This document shows positions 25,202 through 33,553 of a DNA stretch of 58,046 nucleotides, one piece after another. The stretch's first letter is position 1. The number at the start of each line of letters is the position of its first letter. Under the pieces are notes generated by a model that saw nothing but the letters and a program-made list of their open reading frames with translations, did not search any database and was not told the DNA's origin. Both the position numbers and the translations under genes were made by a program. The stretch comes from QYOJ01 sp043810345 (GTDB lineage: Bacteria; Bacteroidota; Bacteroidia; Bacteroidales; FEN-979), in NCBI GenBank assembly GCA_043810345.1, contig JBDROF010000112.1:1-58046 (forward strand), in the 5' to 3' direction.

Positions 25202-27427
25202 ATGTACCACTTTGATTCGGAAGCTGAAAAGAAGGAGATCCTGCGGCGATACCGTTACCTGATAAAAGTTTGGCTCCCCAAGAAGGAGCAGGACCGGAAG
25301 ATGGTCAGGAAAGCGTTCAACATGGCTCTGGAAGCGCATAAGGATATGCGTCGTCTGACCGGAGATCCCTATGTCTATCATCCGCTCGAAGTGGCTATCA
25401 TTTGTGCCCGGGAGATCGGTCTCGGAATGACCTCTATCGTTTCCGCACTGCTGCACGATGTGGTGGAGGACACTGAATTTACACTGGAAGATATCCGTGG
25501 TCTCTTTGGCGATAAAGTGGCTTCCATCATTGACGGCCTGACGAAGATCAAAGGAATTTTTGACCAGAAGACTGCCTCCATCCAGGCAGAGAATTTCCGC
25601 AAGATTTTATTGACCCTTTCAGATGATGTACGCGTCATCCTTATCAAGCTGGCCGACCGGCTCCATAACCTGCGTACCCTGGATGCGTTGCCGGAAGAGA
25701 GGCAAATGAAGGTGGCTTCAGAGACCATCTATTTGTATGCTCCCCTGGCACACCGGCTTGGGCTTCATGCTATCAAAATGGAGATGGAAGATCTGGCTAT
25801 GAAATACACCGACCGGGAAATTTTCGAGTCGATCACGAATAAACTGAAGGAGTCGGAACGGGAGCGGATCCGTTTCATCAACAAGTTCATCCATCCGATC
25901 CGCCAGGCGATGAACGATCAGGGTTTCCGGTTCAGCATCTCGGGCCGTGAGAAATCCATATCCTCTATCTGGGAGAAGATGAAGAGCAAGGAGGTTCCCT
26001 TTGAGGAGGTCTACGATGTATTCGCGATCCGGCTCATCCTTGATTCCCCTGTTGAATCGGAGAAGGCAGATTGCTGGACAGCCTATTCTATCGTAACCGA
26101 TATCTACCTGCCCAACATGGAACGTCTGCGCGACTGGATCTCGATACCCAAAGCGAATTCCTACGAGGCCTTACACACAACGGTGATGAGCCACACAGGC
26201 CAATGGGTGGAGATCCAGATCCGGTCAAAGCGGATGGATGAAATTGCAGAGAAAGGGTATGCAGCACACTGGAAATACAAGGACACGATCAAGGTCAGCA
26301 GCCAGTTGGACCACTGGCTTGACCGGATCAAGGAGATGCTGGATTCATCGGACGACAATGCGCTGGCCTTCATGGATGATATCAAAGGCTACTTTTTTCT
26401 TGATGAAATATCCGTTTTTACGCCGCAGGGAGAGCTGCGAACTCTCCCGGCCAAAAGCTCTGTCCTGGATTTTGCCTATGCCATTCATTCTGAAATCGGC
26501 AACACCTGTATTGGTGCTAAGGTGGACAAAAAGCTGGTCCCGATCAACGCCCAGCTGAAAAACGGGCAGCAGATAGAGATCATTACCTCGTTGAGGCAAT
26601 CCCCCCGGGAAGAGTGGCTTGACTACGTGGTTACCACCCGGGCGAAAAGCAATATCAAGCAGAGTCTCAAGGAGCATAAAAGGGGGTTTCAGAGGATTGG
26701 TGAGGATAAATTGAAGAAATGGTTTGAGAAGAACAGTATGGAAGACTCAATGGAGAACATCAAGCATTTTCAGGCAGCCAGTAATTATTCCTCCCTGACA
26801 GATCTTTACTATGCAGCGGCTCAGGATAAAATTGGGATTAAAGATGTCAAGGCGTTTGCTACCGCCAACATGAGAAGTGGCTGGCTCACCTTCCTGACGA
26901 ACCCGGTTTCCAAAGCCAAGCCAAAAGAGGTGGTATTGCCTGCCAAGGAAATGGAAACAGCAATACCGGCCTCCGCTCCTGCCGGGAGCCTGGAGGATGA
27001 CCCTACACTGCAGGGACTTGAAGTGGCTCCCTGCTGTAATCCCATTCCCGGAGATGAGGTGATTGGACTGGTCGCATCGGAGCAGCTTCCGATCCAGATC
27101 CACCGGAAGCACTGTTCGAGAGCCATTGAACTGATGTCGAGCTTCGGGAACAAGATGGTAAAAGTGAATTGGACGAACAGAGGATCCATCTCCTTTGTCA
27201 CGGCTTTAAAAATAACAGGAATTGACAGAATGGGTATGGTGCATGATATCTCCAGGGTGATCTCCGCAGAGCTGAACCTCAATATCAAATCGCTCTCCCT
27301 TAAAGCGGACAATGGGTACACCGAAGGCGAGATCAAATTGTTTGTTCAGGATGTGCAAACCCTGAACAGGTTGTTGATAAATCTCAGGGAGATAGCGGGA
27401 ATCAGAAATGTCACCCGGGTGGGTTAA
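25202..27427 (+). CDS. Bifunctional (p)ppGpp synthetase/hydrolase (RSH)
   Basis: A 741-residue stringent-response enzyme. The HD hydrolase domain shows YVYHPLEVAI and LLHDVVEDTE, with RLHNLRTL later; its HD and ED residues are intact, so hydrolysis is predicted. The synthetase domain follows (GREKSISSIWEKMK, YDVFAIRLI, YEALHTTV). Then come a TGS domain (ISVFTPQGEL to NGQQIEIIT), a helical/zinc-finger-like part (APCCNPIPGDEVIG) and a C-terminal ACT domain. It controls (p)ppGpp in the cytoplasm. It sits directly upstream of a Fur-like regulator and purA; PurA is a known target of ppGpp inhibition in other bacteria. Its promoter is well formed. Confidence 0.95.
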   Translation: MYHFDSEAEKKEILRRYRYLIKVWLPKKEQDRKMVRKAFNMALEAHKDMRRLTGDPYVYHPLEVAIICAREIGLGMTSIVSALLHDVVEDTEFTLEDIRGLFGDKVASIIDGLTKIKGIFDQKTASIQAENFRKILLTLSDDVRVILIKLADRLHNLRTLDALPEERQMKVASETIYLYAPLAHRLGLHAIKMEMEDLAMKYTDREIFESITNKLKESERERIRFINKFIHPIRQAMNDQGFRFSISGREKSISSIWEKMKSKEVPFEEVYDVFAIRLILDSPVESEKADCWTAYSIVTDIYLPNMERLRDWISIPKANSYEALHTTVMSHTGQWVEIQIRSKRMDEIAEKGYAAHWKYKDTIKVSSQLDHWLDRIKEMLDSSDDNALAFMDDIKGYFFLDEISVFTPQGELRTLPAKSSVLDFAYAIHSEIGNTCIGAKVDKKLVPINAQLKNGQQIEIITSLRQSPREEWLDYVVTTRAKSNIKQSLKEHKRGFQRIGEDKLKKWFEKNSMEDSMENIKHFQAASNYSSLTDLYYAAAQDKIGIKDVKAFATANMRSGWLTFLTNPVSKAKPKEVVLPAKEMETAIPASAPAGSLEDDPTLQGLEVAPCCNPIPGDEVIGLVASEQLPIQIHRKHCSRAIELMSSFGNKMVKVNWTNRGSISFVTALKITGIDRMGMVHDISRVISAELNLNIKSLSLKADNGYTEGEIKLFVQDVQTLNRLLINLREIAGIRNVTRVG

Positions 27428-27434
27428 AAAATTA

Positions 27435-27465
27435 TTTGAACCATGTCTAAATAAATTTATTTTTG
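27435..27465 (+). promoter_or_regulatory. Consensus promoter of the Fur-like gene
   Basis: TTTG at 27435-27438, exactly 19 bases, then TATTTTTG at 27458-27465. This is a perfect TTTG-N19-TAnnTTTG. Because it covers 27463-27465, the in-frame TTG there cannot be the start; the ATG at 27490 is. Confidence 0.8.
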
Positions 27466-27489
27466 TATTTTTATCCGAAAATTTCACTG

Positions 27490-27936
27490 ATGATGAAGAA
27501 AACAGTTGAAAATACATTAGACAGCATTCGAAATCTATTCACAGATTACCTCGAACGACATGGTCACCGGAAGACACCGGAGCGCTTCACCATTTTGAAA
27601 GAGATTTTTGCGACAGAGGGTCATTTTGATATCGAGACGTTATACATCCGGATGAAAAATCACAAATACAGGGTCAGCCGTGCTACGCTGTATAATACGA
27701 TTGAATTACTGCTCGATTGCGGATTGGTTACCAAGCATCAGTTTGGGACGAACTACGCTCAGTTTGAGAAGAACAACATGATGATTCAACATGATCACTT
27801 CATTTTCACTCACACCGGAGAGGTGCTCGAGTTCTACGATCCTCGCATCGAGGAGATCAAAGCTTATGTTCAAGACCTTTTCAACGTTGATACCACCCAT
27901 TATTCACTTACCTTTTACGGAAACTCGAGAGAGTAA
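27490..27936 (+). CDS. Fur-family transcriptional regulator
   Basis: A 148-residue protein with the Fur fold. The winged helix-turn-helix has RKTPERFTILKEIF and YRVSRATLYNTIELLLDCGLV. The dimerisation domain is recognisable (HDHFIFTHTGEVLEFYDPRIEE). The usual first His of the HHDH site is Gln here (QHDH), and the Cys pair of the structural zinc site is absent (THTG in place of C-x-x-C). Metal binding may therefore differ from that of classical Fur or PerR. It is likely a cytoplasmic repressor. The start is set by the promoter position. It is next to purA (17 bp) and downstream of RSH, an order seen in other Bacteroidetes. Confidence 0.88.
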   Translation: MMKKTVENTLDSIRNLFTDYLERHGHRKTPERFTILKEIFATEGHFDIETLYIRMKNHKYRVSRATLYNTIELLLDCGLVTKHQFGTNYAQFEKNNMMIQHDHFIFTHTGEVLEFYDPRIEEIKAYVQDLFNVDTTHYSLTFYGNSRE

Positions 27937-27953
27937 AATTAACTCCCCGTTTG

Positions 27954-29252
27954 ATGAATGTTGATGTTATTTTAGGATTGCAGTGGGGAGATGAAGGGAA
28001 GGGCAAGATCGTTGATGTATTCACGCCCCGCTATGATGTTATTGCCCGTTTTCAGGGGGGGCCAAATGCAGGTCATACCATTGAATTTGATGGAAAGAAG
28101 TTCATTCTTCACACCATCCCATCCGGGATCTTTCACCCGGAGAAACAGAATGTGATCGGCAATGGGGTCATCATTGATCCCTTCATTTTATTTAATGAGG
28201 TGGATTCATTGCATGCAGTCAGCCTGGAACCTGAAAAAAACCTGCTTATTTCCCGCCGGGCCCACCTTATTCTTCCGTCCCACCGGTTGCTTGATGCGGC
28301 TTATGAAGCTTCGAAAGGAAAAGAGAAGGTAGGTTCCACGCTAAAAGGGATCGGACCGGCCTATACAGATAAATACGGCCGTACCGGATTACGGGTGGGA
28401 AACCTGACCGATCCCGGCTTCAACGGTTGTTACTCTCACTTGAAGGAACGGCACCTGGAAATTATTCGCCAATACCAGTTTGATTTTGGAAACTACCTGA
28501 TAGACGGGTTGCCCTTCGATGAGTACGAAAAGGTTTGGCTGGATGCCGTGAAGCGCCTGAAGGTGTTCCGGTTCATCGATAGTGAATACTACCTGAATGA
28601 ATGCATTGCCAGTGGAAAATCCATCCTTGCCGAAGGAGCCCAGGGAGCCCTTCTCGACATCGATTTCGGCTCTTTTCCCTTTGTCACTTCATCCAATACC
28701 ATCACTGCAGGAGCCTGTTCCGGCCTGGGCATTGCCCCTCACCTGATCGGGACGGTATATGGCATTTTCAAGGCGTACTGTACCCGTGTTGGGGGAGGCC
28801 CATTTCCCACGGAGTTGCTCACTGAACAAGGAGATCTCCTGCGGAATGCCGGTCATGAATTTGGCAGTACCACCGGTCGTCCGCGTCGGTGTGGATGGCT
28901 CGACCTGCCTGCCCTGAATTACGCCATCATGCTAAACGGGGTCAATCGCCTGATCATGATGAAAGCCGACGTACTGAACTCGCTGGAGAACATTCAGGTT
29001 TGCACGAACTATAAGAGGAAAGGCATTCTTACCAACAAGCTCCCGTTTGACCTGGGAGAGGAAACGCTTCAGCCGGTCTATGACACGTTGCCCGGATGGA
29101 ATGCCTCTTTGAACGACTGCATGGAATTTGAAACTCTTCCGGAGAACCTAAGGGCTTATACAACATATATTGAAAAAGCAACCGGGTTGCCGGTTGAGAT
29201 CCTTTCCCTGGGGCCCGACAGAACCCAAACCGTATTCAGAAAGGGAGATTAA
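27954..29252 (+). CDS. purA: Adenylosuccinate synthetase
   Basis: The 432-residue enzyme joins IMP and aspartate with GTP to make adenylosuccinate, the first step from IMP to AMP. Motifs: LQWGDEGKGKIVD (nucleotide loop with the catalytic Asp), GGPNAGHT (with the catalytic His), GSTLKGIGPAYTDK, STTGRPRRCGWLD. Length and order are as in the family. The start is ATG at 27954; an in-frame TTG one codon earlier is unlikely. It lies 17 bp after the Fur-like gene and may be co-transcribed. It shares the sequence TTAA with the end of infB, so the two genes are convergent and overlap by 4 bp. Confidence 0.97.
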   Translation: MNVDVILGLQWGDEGKGKIVDVFTPRYDVIARFQGGPNAGHTIEFDGKKFILHTIPSGIFHPEKQNVIGNGVIIDPFILFNEVDSLHAVSLEPEKNLLISRRAHLILPSHRLLDAAYEASKGKEKVGSTLKGIGPAYTDKYGRTGLRVGNLTDPGFNGCYSHLKERHLEIIRQYQFDFGNYLIDGLPFDEYEKVWLDAVKRLKVFRFIDSEYYLNECIASGKSILAEGAQGALLDIDFGSFPFVTSSNTITAGACSGLGIAPHLIGTVYGIFKAYCTRVGGGPFPTELLTEQGDLLRNAGHEFGSTTGRPRRCGWLDLPALNYAIMLNGVNRLIMMKADVLNSLENIQVCTNYKRKGILTNKLPFDLGEETLQPVYDTLPGWNASLNDCMEFETLPENLRAYTTYIEKATGLPVEILSLGPDRTQTVFRKGD

Positions 29253-32089
29253 AGCTTCCGCTTGATTTCGATGATTTCATATCCTTCAATGATGTCGCCA
29301 ACCTTAATGTCATTGAAGTGATCAATGTTGAGCCCGCATTCGTACCCACTGTTTACCTCTTTCACGTCATCTTTGAACCGTTTGAGGGAAGCCAGTTGTC
29401 CTGTATAAACGACAATTCCGTCGCGGATAATACGCACTTTGGTATTCCGGGTGATCTTTCCGTCGAGTACGAAGCAACCGGCGATGGTTCCCACTTTGGT
29501 GATCTTAAAGGTTTCACGAACCTCTACATTACAGAGAATCTTCTCCTCTATCTCTGGTGCAAGCATCCCTTCGATGGCAGCTTTGATCTCTTCAATGGCC
29601 TGGTAGATAATCGAGTATAGCCGGATATCGATCTGCTCCTGTTCGGCCAGTTTCCGCGCAGAAACAGAGGGACGAACCTGGAAACCGACGATAATGGCAT
29701 TGGAAGCGGAAGCGAGCAGGACATCAGATTCAGTGATCTGTCCAACCGATTTATGGATCACATTTACTATGATATTTTCGGTGGAGAGCTTGATCAGGGA
29801 ATCGGCAAGGGCTTCCACAGATCCATCGACATCAGCCTTCACGATGACATTGAGTTCCTTGAAGTCGCCAATAGCAATCCGGCGTCCGATCTCATCGAGG
29901 GTGATGTGTTTTTGTGTACGGATACCCTGTTCACGTTGTAGCTGCAACCGTTTGTTACTGATCGATTTGGCTTCCCGTTCGTCGGTCAGTACGTGGAAAC
30001 TGTCTCCGGCCTGGGGCGCCCCATTCAAACCAAGCATCAGGGTCGGGGTAGAGGGTTCTGCCGATTTGATAGACTGGTTCCGTTCGTTGTACATCGCTTT
30101 CACTTTTCCGAAAGTCGACCCAGCCAGTACAATATCGCCCACATGCAGGGTGCCATTCTGGACCAGTAGTTTGGCAATGTAACCCCTGCCTTTGTCGAGT
30201 GATGATTCGATCACGGTACCGGTAGCCAGTTTTTCAGGATTGGCTTTCAAATCCAGCATCTCGGATTCCAGTAGTACTTTTTCCAGCAAGAGGTCAATAT
30301 TGTTCCCCGCTTTGGCGGAGATCTCCTGTGTCTGGTATTTTCCTCCCCACTCTTCCACCAGGATATTCATCTTCGAGAGCTCTTCCCTGATTTTATCGGC
30401 ATTGGCATTGGCCTTATCCATTTTGTTAAACGCAAAGACAATCGGAACCCCTGCAGCCTGTGCGTGGTTGATAGCCTCCCGGGTTTGCGGCATGACTGTT
30501 TCGTCGGCAGCAATCACAATGATGGCTACATCGGTCACCTTCGCCCCTCGGGCACGCATGGCGGTGAACGCTTCATGACCCGGTGTATCGAGAAAGGTGA
30601 TCGCTTTTCCGTTCTCAAGCATGACTTCATAGGCCCCTATGTGCTGGGTGATTCCCCCTGCCTCTCCAGCCACTACATTGGCACTGCGGATGTAGTCGAG
30701 CAGCTTGGTCTTCCCATGGTCTACGTGGCCCATCACAGTAGCAATGGGAGGGCGGAAGACAAGGGTTGCCCCATCGTCTTTGTCGTCGGCCAGGTCGATG
30801 GCTTCCTGTACTTCAACACTGACGAACTCTACTTTATACCCGAACTCTTCTGCAACGAGGCTCAATGTTTCTGCATCGAGCCGTTGGTTGATCGAAACGA
30901 ACATGCCAAGCGTCATACAGGTGGAGATGACATCGGTGACCGGGACGTTTATCATGGTAGCCAGTTCGTTGGCAGTGACAAATTCGGTCACCTGGATGAT
31001 GCGTTTTCCTTCAGCAATCCGCTCTTGTTCTTCCTGCATCTGCTGACTGGCAGCTTCCCGTTTCTGGCGGCGGTACTTCGAAGCTTTTGATTTGCCGGCG
31101 GGGGTGAGTCGACTCAGGGTCTCTTTGATCTGACGTTCGATGTCCTCTTCTGAGATCTCAGGCTTCTGAACATCACGTGAAGATCTCTTATCCCTGGAAC
31201 GACCCTTGCCGGTTTCGGACTGCAGGTCGGCTCCGGGTTCTCCGGGTTGCCGTTTGATTCGTTTGCGCTTTTTCTTCTTGGATTTCGTTGAATCATCGGA
31301 TGAAGAGGCCACAGGCTGTTTCTTTTCAACTTTTTTGGATTCCGGAAGAATGATAGAGCCAAGGATGGTCGGACCTTCCAGCTTGATCTTTTCTCTGGGA
31401 AGGAAATTATCAGCCACCTCTTCCAGAGCTACTACCGGTTCTTCCTGTTCGGTTGGGACATCTTTTCCTGCTGGTTCTGATACATCGGTTGCTGCTGGTT
31501 CAGGCGAAACCTCTTTTTCGGCAACCTCCTCTTTCTTCTTCTCTTTGCCTTTTTTAGTTCCCATCATCTCCGCCCCGGTAAGATCTATCTTGCCCAGGAT
31601 CTTTTCAGGCGAGCCAGGTTCCTCTTCCACAGATTTGTCTGCAGCGCCGGCACCCTCTTCCGGCTTTTTCCCGGTCTTTATAGTCTTCTTCTCAGCCTTT
31701 TTCTCCTCCGTTACCTCTTCCTCTTTTTCCTTGACCGAATACTCTTTTTTTCCGGCTTCCGTGCGCTTTTTGAATCCCATTGATACATTCTTGATGATCA
31801 GGTCATCCAGTTCCTTCTCCTGATCTTCAATGGCATGGCGCTTGTTCTCAATGGTGATGGTTTCGTGTCCGCTGAACTGCAATCCGATCTTCTTCGCCTC
31901 TTCCTTTACACGTTTCTCAGAGGCAAATTCATTTATCAACAAGGTGTACATCTCATGGGTCAACTTGGCATTGGGATCCCGATCCAGTTTAAATCCTTTT
32001 TTATTCAGGAAATCCAAGGCCGTGGCAATCCCAATGTTAAATTCCCGGGCTGCTTTACTTAACCTGATTGATGATGTTCCTTCACTCAT
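29249..32089 (-). CDS. infB: Translation initiation factor IF-2
   Basis: A 946-residue GTPase that places initiator tRNA on the small ribosomal subunit. The N-terminal half is a long, highly charged, Lys/Glu-rich linker with an N-terminal subdomain (RLSKAAREFNIGIATALDFL). The G domain has G1 MGHVDHGKTK, G3 DTPGHEAF and G4 NKMDKA, followed by domains II, III and the fMet-tRNA-binding domain (YECGLNIDHFNDIKVGD). The upstream nusA gene (51 bp away, same strand) makes a nusA-infB operon. The gene is convergent with purA, overlapping by 4 bp. Confidence 0.97.
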   Translation of the reverse strand: MSEGTSSIRLSKAAREFNIGIATALDFLNKKGFKLDRDPNAKLTHEMYTLLINEFASEKRVKEEAKKIGLQFSGHETITIENKRHAIEDQEKELDDLIIKNVSMGFKKRTEAGKKEYSVKEKEEEVTEEKKAEKKTIKTGKKPEEGAGAADKSVEEEPGSPEKILGKIDLTGAEMMGTKKGKEKKKEEVAEKEVSPEPAATDVSEPAGKDVPTEQEEPVVALEEVADNFLPREKIKLEGPTILGSIILPESKKVEKKQPVASSSDDSTKSKKKKRKRIKRQPGEPGADLQSETGKGRSRDKRSSRDVQKPEISEEDIERQIKETLSRLTPAGKSKASKYRRQKREAASQQMQEEQERIAEGKRIIQVTEFVTANELATMINVPVTDVISTCMTLGMFVSINQRLDAETLSLVAEEFGYKVEFVSVEVQEAIDLADDKDDGATLVFRPPIATVMGHVDHGKTKLLDYIRSANVVAGEAGGITQHIGAYEVMLENGKAITFLDTPGHEAFTAMRARGAKVTDVAIIVIAADETVMPQTREAINHAQAAGVPIVFAFNKMDKANANADKIREELSKMNILVEEWGGKYQTQEISAKAGNNIDLLLEKVLLESEMLDLKANPEKLATGTVIESSLDKGRGYIAKLLVQNGTLHVGDIVLAGSTFGKVKAMYNERNQSIKSAEPSTPTLMLGLNGAPQAGDSFHVLTDEREAKSISNKRLQLQREQGIRTQKHITLDEIGRRIAIGDFKELNVIVKADVDGSVEALADSLIKLSTENIIVNVIHKSVGQITESDVLLASASNAIIVGFQVRPSVSARKLAEQEQIDIRLYSIIYQAIEEIKAAIEGMLAPEIEEKILCNVEVRETFKITKVGTIAGCFVLDGKITRNTKVRIIRDGIVVYTGQLASLKRFKDDVKEVNSGYECGLNIDHFNDIKVGDIIEGYEIIEIKRKL

Positions 32090-32140
32090 ATAGCTCTGTT
32101 CACTCTCTGTCTTCCAAATTGGCGGTAAAAATATGACTTT

Positions 32141-33388
32141 TTATTCAAACTCAGCGGTTAATATGCGAATTACTTCATTGATGGTCTCCTCTTCAAGATC
32201 GGTCCGTTTTACCAACTCTTCCACCTTCAGATCGAGAACACTCTTGGCAGTATCGCATCCGATTGTTTTCAGTTCGTCGATGATCCACTGATCAATTTCG
32301 TCCGAAAACTCCATCAAGTCCACATCTTCGTTGTCGAAATCGGTATCACGGTAAACGTCAATCTCATACCCGCTGAGCTTTCCGGCCAATTTGATGTTGT
32401 AGCCCCCTTTCCCAATGGCAAGTGATACCTGGTCGGGCTTCATGAAAACATCCGCTCTCTTGTTCTCTTCGTCGATGACGATGGAACTCACTTTGGCCGG
32501 GCTCAGGGCACGCTGGATAAAGAGGGAGGGATTGTTGGTGAAGTTGATCACGTCGATGTTCTCATTCTTCAACTCCCTGACGATCCCGTGGATACGAGAT
32601 CCTTTCATCCCCACACAGGCGCCAACCGGGTCAATCCTGTCATCGTACGATTCTACGGCGATCTTGGCACGTTCTCCGGGAACCCTGACGATCTTCCTGA
32701 TGCTGATCAATCCGTCATAAACTTCCGGAACTTCTGATTCAAAGAGCCGTTCGAGAAATGCCTCTGAGGTCCGGGAAAGGATGATGTACGGGGTGTTGTT
32801 TTTCATCTCCACTTTCGAAACCACTGCGCGAATGGTATCCCCTTTACGGTAAAAATCAGAAGGGATTTGCTCCGACTTGGGCAGGATCAGTTCGAACCCT
32901 TCGTCGTCGAGCACCAGGATCTCTTTTTTCCAGACCTGATAAACCTCTCCGGTCATGATCTCTCCGATTTTCTCTTTGTATTTCAGGAAGATGTTGTTCT
33001 TCTCATACTCCTGGATCTTGGAGATCAGGTTCTGACGAATGGAGAGAATCTCTCTTCGTCCAAAACTCAGCAGCTTGATCTCTTCCGAAAGTTCCTCGCC
33101 AACCTCGAAGTCGGGTTCGATTTGAATGGCTTCGGAGAGGGGAACCTGGATGTTGTCATCCTCCACGGCGTCGTCTTCCACGATGATACGGTTTCTCCAT
33201 ATCTCCAGATCACCTTTGTCGATGTTGACGATGATGTCGAAATTGTCAGCTGATCCAAACTGTTTCGTCAGCATATGCTTGAAGACATCCTCCAGGATGA
33301 TCATCATTGTTTCCCTGTCAATGTTCTTGAATTCCTTGAATTCAGAGAAGGTTTCGACTAAATTGAGTGGTTCCATTTTATTTGTCAT
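32141..33388 (-). CDS. nusA: Transcription termination/antitermination factor NusA
   Basis: A 415-residue protein with the NusA order: N-terminal RNA polymerase-binding domain, S1 domain (IMTGEVYQVWKKEILVLDDE), then KH1 and KH2 (DPVGACVGMKGSRI, SLAIGKGGYNIKLAGKLSGY). A short C-terminal tail follows. It regulates pausing, termination and antitermination in the cytoplasm. Start: ATG at 33388, with a second in-frame ATG at 33376 (MEPLNL) possible. In many bacteria rimP precedes nusA; here it is absent and the upstream gene is the carboxyltransferase of an acyl-CoA carboxylase. A terminator-like hairpin lies in the leader. Confidence 0.95.
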   Translation of the reverse strand: MTNKMEPLNLVETFSEFKEFKNIDRETMMIILEDVFKHMLTKQFGSADNFDIIVNIDKGDLEIWRNRIIVEDDAVEDDNIQVPLSEAIQIEPDFEVGEELSEEIKLLSFGRREILSIRQNLISKIQEYEKNNIFLKYKEKIGEIMTGEVYQVWKKEILVLDDEGFELILPKSEQIPSDFYRKGDTIRAVVSKVEMKNNTPYIILSRTSEAFLERLFESEVPEVYDGLISIRKIVRVPGERAKIAVESYDDRIDPVGACVGMKGSRIHGIVRELKNENIDVINFTNNPSLFIQRALSPAKVSSIVIDEENKRADVFMKPDQVSLAIGKGGYNIKLAGKLSGYEIDVYRDTDFDNEDVDLMEFSDEIDQWIIDELKTIGCDTAKSVLDLKVEELVKRTDLEEETINEVIRILTAEFE

Positions 33389-33452
33389 TAGTCATTGGTT
33401 ATTTGGTCATTCGTTCAAGTGGTTAAGAGGGCATGAGGCTCAAACTGATTTT

Positions 33453-33481
33453 CAATAAAAGAGGGGACTTGTGGTCCCCTC
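33453..33481 (-). terminator. Intrinsic terminator between the carboxylase operon and nusA
   Basis: On the minus strand a perfect 8-bp stem GAGGGGAC/GTCCCCTC with a 5-base loop (33481-33461) is followed by TTTTATTG. It terminates transcription from the carboxylase operon. It also lies downstream of a possible nusA promoter, so it could attenuate nusA-infB. Confidence 0.75.
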
Positions 33482-33505
33482 ATCTCAATACTTTCAAAAT
33501 CAGCG

Positions 33506-33513
33506 CGAAGATA
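33506..33513 (-). promoter_or_regulatory. Possible promoter of nusA-infB
   Basis: TATCTTCG on the minus strand differs from TAnnTTTG in one base. GTTG lies about 20 bases upstream. It is upstream of the terminator hairpin, giving a leader of about 110 bases. Confidence 0.35.
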
Positions 33514-33553
33514 CAAACTATTTCCTCATCTACCAACTTTTTGTAAAAATATA

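Noticed and set aside
30464..31823. Two plus-strand frames of about 205 residues
   Set aside because: Both are shadows of infB; their Ser/Phe-rich sequence mirrors the Lys/Glu-rich linker and G domain.
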